From: an uncultured Verrucomicrobiales bacterium
GTDB taxonomy: Bacteria; Verrucomicrobiota; Verrucomicrobiae; Limisphaerales; CANJSG01
Direction: 5' to 3'
DNA: 25,051 nt
Assembly (NCBI GenBank): GCA_946480965.1
Contig: CAMLMI010000024.1
Span: 1-25,051, forward strand
The first letter of the stretch is position 1. Every line of letters starts with the position of its first letter. The position numbers and the translations under genes were made by a program. Below the pieces are notes generated by a model. It worked only from the letters and a program-made list of their open reading frames with translations, did no database searches and was not told the origin of the DNA. Shown here piece by piece: positions 22,919 through 25,051 of the stretch.

Positions 22919-23497
22919 TCAACCGGCGGCCAGCCGCCATTGCACCGGTGTCAGGATCGAGTTCATCAACCGGTCGTGAGGCTCCAGCGGAACCTCCCCG
23001 ACCAGCTGCCATTCAAACAGCACTCCACAGCGATGACCGGAAACGTCCGCCAACAGGCGGTCGTAGAACCCCTTCCCTCTCCCCAGCCGGGCACCTTTCG
23101 CGCTGAACGCTAGCCCCGGCACCAAAACCAAGTCCAGAGGCTTTAACGGAACCACTGGAGCGGCGGCCGACGGTTCCCAGATGCCGAATTCGCCCCGCAC
23201 CAAATCCCGTTCCCAATCCCGCACCGCCGCAGCTTCGTAGAGACCGGTCGCAGCGGAAAATCGCGGCAAAGCCACGGTCTTGCCTTCGCGGATCGCCCGT
23301 CGCAGCAACGGCGCAAGGTCCGGTTCATCCGCGCGCGCCGCGAAGGCCAGAATGCCCCGCGCCCCTTGCCAAAGCGGCAGCCCGGCCAACACGCGACACA
23401 ACATCTCGGAATCCGCCGCGCGTTCCTCCGGCGTCATCGCCGCCAACCGGTGACGCTGCTCCGCGCGCAGGGCGCGTTTCTGTTCGAGCAATGTCAT
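22919..23497 (-). CDS. 5-formyltetrahydrofolate cyclo-ligase family protein
   Basis: The 192-residue protein fits the 5-FTHF cyclo-ligase (MTHFS/YgfA) family, which converts 5-formyl-THF to 5,10-methenyl-THF using ATP. Landmarks are MTLLEQKRALRAEQRHRLAAM at the N-terminus (basic ATP-binding region), GKTVALPRF, EFGIWEP, the LDLVLVPGLAFSAKGARLGRGKGFYDRLL signature with the glycine-rich phosphate-binding turn, and a C-terminal VPLEPHDRLMNSILTP. ATG 23497 is chosen as the family start; the frame extends upstream only through a repeat and the end of rarA. It lies between rarA (109-bp gap filled by a repeat) and rny (15-bp gap). In other bacteria this gene also occurs near unrelated housekeeping genes, so a functional link to rarA or rny is not implied. 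Confidence 0.92.
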   Translation of the reverse strand: MTLLEQKRALRAEQRHRLAAMTPEERAADSEMLCRVLAGLPLWQGARGILAFAARADEPDLAPLLRRAIREGKTVALPRFSAATGLYEAAAVRDWERDLVRGEFGIWEPSAAAPVVPLKPLDLVLVPGLAFSAKGARLGRGKGFYDRLLADVSGHRCGVLFEWQLVGEVPLEPHDRLMNSILTPVQWRLAAG

Positions 23498-23509
23498 GGG
23501 AAGCGGAGA

Positions 23510-23606
23510 AACGCTGAACGCTGAACGCTGAACGCTGAGCGTCGAAGGCAAGCGCCGCCGCCCCCTGCTGCGACGTTCAGCGTTCGACGTTGGGCATTCA
23601 GCGTTT
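23510..23606. repeat. AACGCTG tandem/inverted repeat between rarA and the cyclo-ligase gene
   Basis: The left arm 23510-23544 is four tandem copies of AACGCTG plus a degenerate copy. The right arm 23571-23606 is a degenerate inverted version (AACGCTG and AACGTCG units on the minus strand). A GC-rich spacer separates them. The array fills the whole intergenic gap and reaches the rarA stop codon. On the minus strand it would translate into the NAQRRTLNV / SVQRSAFSV kind of nonsense peptide often seen in gene predictions for such repeats. Confidence 0.8.
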
Positions 23607-24977
23607 TCATTCCTTCTTCTTCCACGCCTCTTCCGCCAACGCCCGCCAGCGATCCACCCGGTCCTTGATCTTCTTCTCCGTCCCCTGCTCCGTCGGCTCG
23701 TAGTAGCGCAGCTTCGCGCCCAGGTAATCCTGGGGCACGAAATGGTCCGGGAAGTCGTGCGCGTATTGGTAGCCGACGCCGTGACCAAGGGTTTTCGAAC
23801 CCTTGTAATGGCCGTCGCGCAGATGATCTGGAACCGGCAGCGTGCGGCCGTTCTTCACGTCGGCCAGCGCCTTGTCGATGGCCACGATGGCGGAGTTGCT
23901 CTTGTTGGCCGTCGCCAGATAGATCGTCGCCTCCGCGATGGGGATGCGCGCCTCGGGCCAGCCGACGAACGCCGCCGCCTCGTGCGCCGCCACCGCCAGG
24001 ACCAGCCCCATCGGATCGCCCAAGCCGATGTCCTCCGCCGCCGAAATCAACATGCGCCGCGTGATGAAGCGCGGGTCTTCCCCGGCGTAGATCATCTTCG
24101 CCAACCAATAGAGGGCCGCGTCGGGATCGCTGCCGCGAATGGATTTGATGAAGGCCGAGATCGTGTCGTAGTGGCCGTCCCCGTCGCCGTCATAGACCAC
24201 GGCCTTCTTCTGGATGCACTGCTCGGCCACCGCGAGGTCGATGCGGATTTTTCCATCGGCCGACGGCGCCGTGGTCAACGCGGCGATTTCCAATGACCCC
24301 AGCGCCTTCCGCGCGTCGCCGTCCGAAACCCTCGCCAAATGCGCCAACGCCTCCTCGGCCACGTCCAACGGCATGTGACCCAGCCCCCGCTCCGGCAGGG
24401 CCACCGCGCGCCGGAGCAAGCCGAGCAGATCCTCCTCGGAAATGGGTTTCAGCTCGAAGATCTGGGAGCGCGAGACGAGCGGTGCGTTGACGAAGAAAAA
24501 CGGATTGTGCGTCGTCGCGCCGATCAGCCGGACCACGCCCGACTCCACGTCGGGCAACAGGACGTCCTGCTGGGCTTTGTTGAAGCGGTGGATCTCGTCG
24601 ATGAAAAGGATAGTCGGCTGGCCCGAGTTCTCCAGGCGGTTGCCGGCAGCGGCCAACACGCGGCGCATGTCCGCCACGGTCGATTCCACGCCGCTCAACC
24701 GCTCAAAGCGGCACTTCGTGCGCGCGGCGATGATCTGGGCCAACGAAGTCTTGCCCACGCCTGGCGGCCCGTAGAAAAGCAGCGACTGGATACGGTCCGC
24801 CTCGATGGCGCGCCGCAGCAACATGCCGTGGGCGAGGATGTGCTGTTGGCCGACGTATTCCTCCAGCGTGCTCGGCCGCATCCGCGCCGCCAGCGGCTGC
24901 GCCGCCGTGGCCGAACGCACCGCCGACGGCGCGGCGGGAGCGGCGGGCGGAGGCGAGAAGAGGTCGTCGTTCGGCAT
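23607..24977 (-). CDS. rarA: Replication-associated recombination protein A (AAA+ ATPase, MgsA)
   Basis: The 456-residue protein matches the RarA/MgsA family. Walker A is GPPGVGKTS (70-78) and Walker B with DEIH follows in ILFIDEIHRFNKAQQDVLLP (about 123-142). Next come the sensor-1 region GATTHNPFFFVNAPLVSR and sensor-2 around DGDARKALGSLE. The C-terminal tetramerisation region has YDTISAFIKSIRGSDPDAALYWLAKM, LATANKSNSAI and GYQYAHDFPDHFVPQDYL. It acts at stalled replication forks in the cytoplasm. The N-terminus MPNDDLFSPP could hold a clamp-binding-like DLF motif (inference). ATG 24977 is preferred over an upstream in-frame TTG at 25037, which would translate a terminator. A start at 24881 would remove the conserved PLAARMRP start. 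Confidence 0.95.
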   Translation of the reverse strand: MPNDDLFSPPPAAPAAPSAVRSATAAQPLAARMRPSTLEEYVGQQHILAHGMLLRRAIEADRIQSLLFYGPPGVGKTSLAQIIAARTKCRFERLSGVESTVADMRRVLAAAGNRLENSGQPTILFIDEIHRFNKAQQDVLLPDVESGVVRLIGATTHNPFFFVNAPLVSRSQIFELKPISEEDLLGLLRRAVALPERGLGHMPLDVAEEALAHLARVSDGDARKALGSLEIAALTTAPSADGKIRIDLAVAEQCIQKKAVVYDGDGDGHYDTISAFIKSIRGSDPDAALYWLAKMIYAGEDPRFITRRMLISAAEDIGLGDPMGLVLAVAAHEAAAFVGWPEARIPIAEATIYLATANKSNSAIVAIDKALADVKNGRTLPVPDHLRDGHYKGSKTLGHGVGYQYAHDFPDHFVPQDYLGAKLRYYEPTEQGTEKKIKDRVDRWRALAEEAWKKKE

Positions 24978-24981
24978 AAAC

Positions 24982-25010
24982 AAAAAGCCCGTCCGGTCAG
25001 GACGGGCTTT
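24982..25010 (-). terminator. Terminator-like hairpin directly upstream of rarA
   Basis: On the minus strand AAAGCCCGTCC-TGACC-GGACGGGCTTT is a perfect 11-bp stem followed by TTTTTGTTT, a good intrinsic terminator. The T-tract ends only a few bases before the rarA start codon (24977). It probably ends transcription of a gene that lies beyond the right edge of the window, but it could also attenuate rarA. Confidence 0.75.
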
Positions 25011-25051
25011 GTAGTCTGCCGTTGCCGCTGCGGGCAACCGGCAAAGATTTT

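Noticed and set aside
23510..23606. CRISPR array
   Set aside because: The repeat units are 7-base tandem copies without unique spacers, and no cas genes are nearby.
23494..23630. Short frames over the rarA-cyclo-ligase gap reading NAQRRTLNV and similar
   Set aside because: Translations of the AACGCTG repeat array.

Overview
The window looks like chromosomal DNA from a high-GC Gram-negative bacterium, most likely of the phylum Verrucomicrobiota. Indicators are the giant secreted PA14/LTD/CotH protein, two prepilin-like proteins with the H-X9-DG C-terminal motif, a stand-alone heptose-phosphate adenylyltransferase, a small lipoprotein, and palindromic dispersed repeats of a kind I associate with this group. 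This placement rests on pattern recognition, not a database search. I see no integrase, recognisable transposase, CRISPR array or rRNA.

Layout. Positions 1-7197 (+) hold the 3' part (2398 codons) of one giant exported multidomain protein with six lamin-tail domains and a CotH-like domain. After a stem-loop and an unexplained spacer come tRNA-Pro(GGG) (-) and tex (-). Divergent from tex is an ECF sigma factor overlapping a membrane anti-sigma-like gene (10246-11491, +). Next are two divergently transcribed prepilin-type H-X9-DG proteins (11519-12361 -, 12555-13436 +). The block 13455-19517 (-) is an assimilatory sulfate reduction operon in the order cysI, cysH, cysD, four-helix-bundle protein, cysN, TauE/SafE permease. 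Divergent from it (+) are a heptose-1-phosphate adenylyltransferase, a membrane-anchored coiled-coil protein and a 52-residue lipoprotein, closed by a clear intrinsic terminator. The window ends with a minus-strand cluster rarA, 5-formyltetrahydrofolate cyclo-ligase, rny.

Working together. CysD and CysN make the ATP sulfurylase, CysH reduces (P)APS to sulfite, CysI reduces sulfite to sulfide, and the TauE-like permease probably moves sulfate or sulfite. No APS kinase (cysC) or flavoprotein partner of CysI (cysJ) is present here. The sigma/anti-sigma pair is probably a self-contained signalling unit.

Most unusual: three different families of palindromic or inverted repeats sit inside co-directional operons. 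One pair flanks a four-helix-bundle gene inserted between cysD and cysN, and the N-terminal codons of cysN are themselves written in that repeat. A second repeat forms the leader of cysD. A third fills the gap between rarA and the cyclo-ligase gene. The four-helix-bundle cassette is the best candidate here for a poorly described mobile or regulatory unit.
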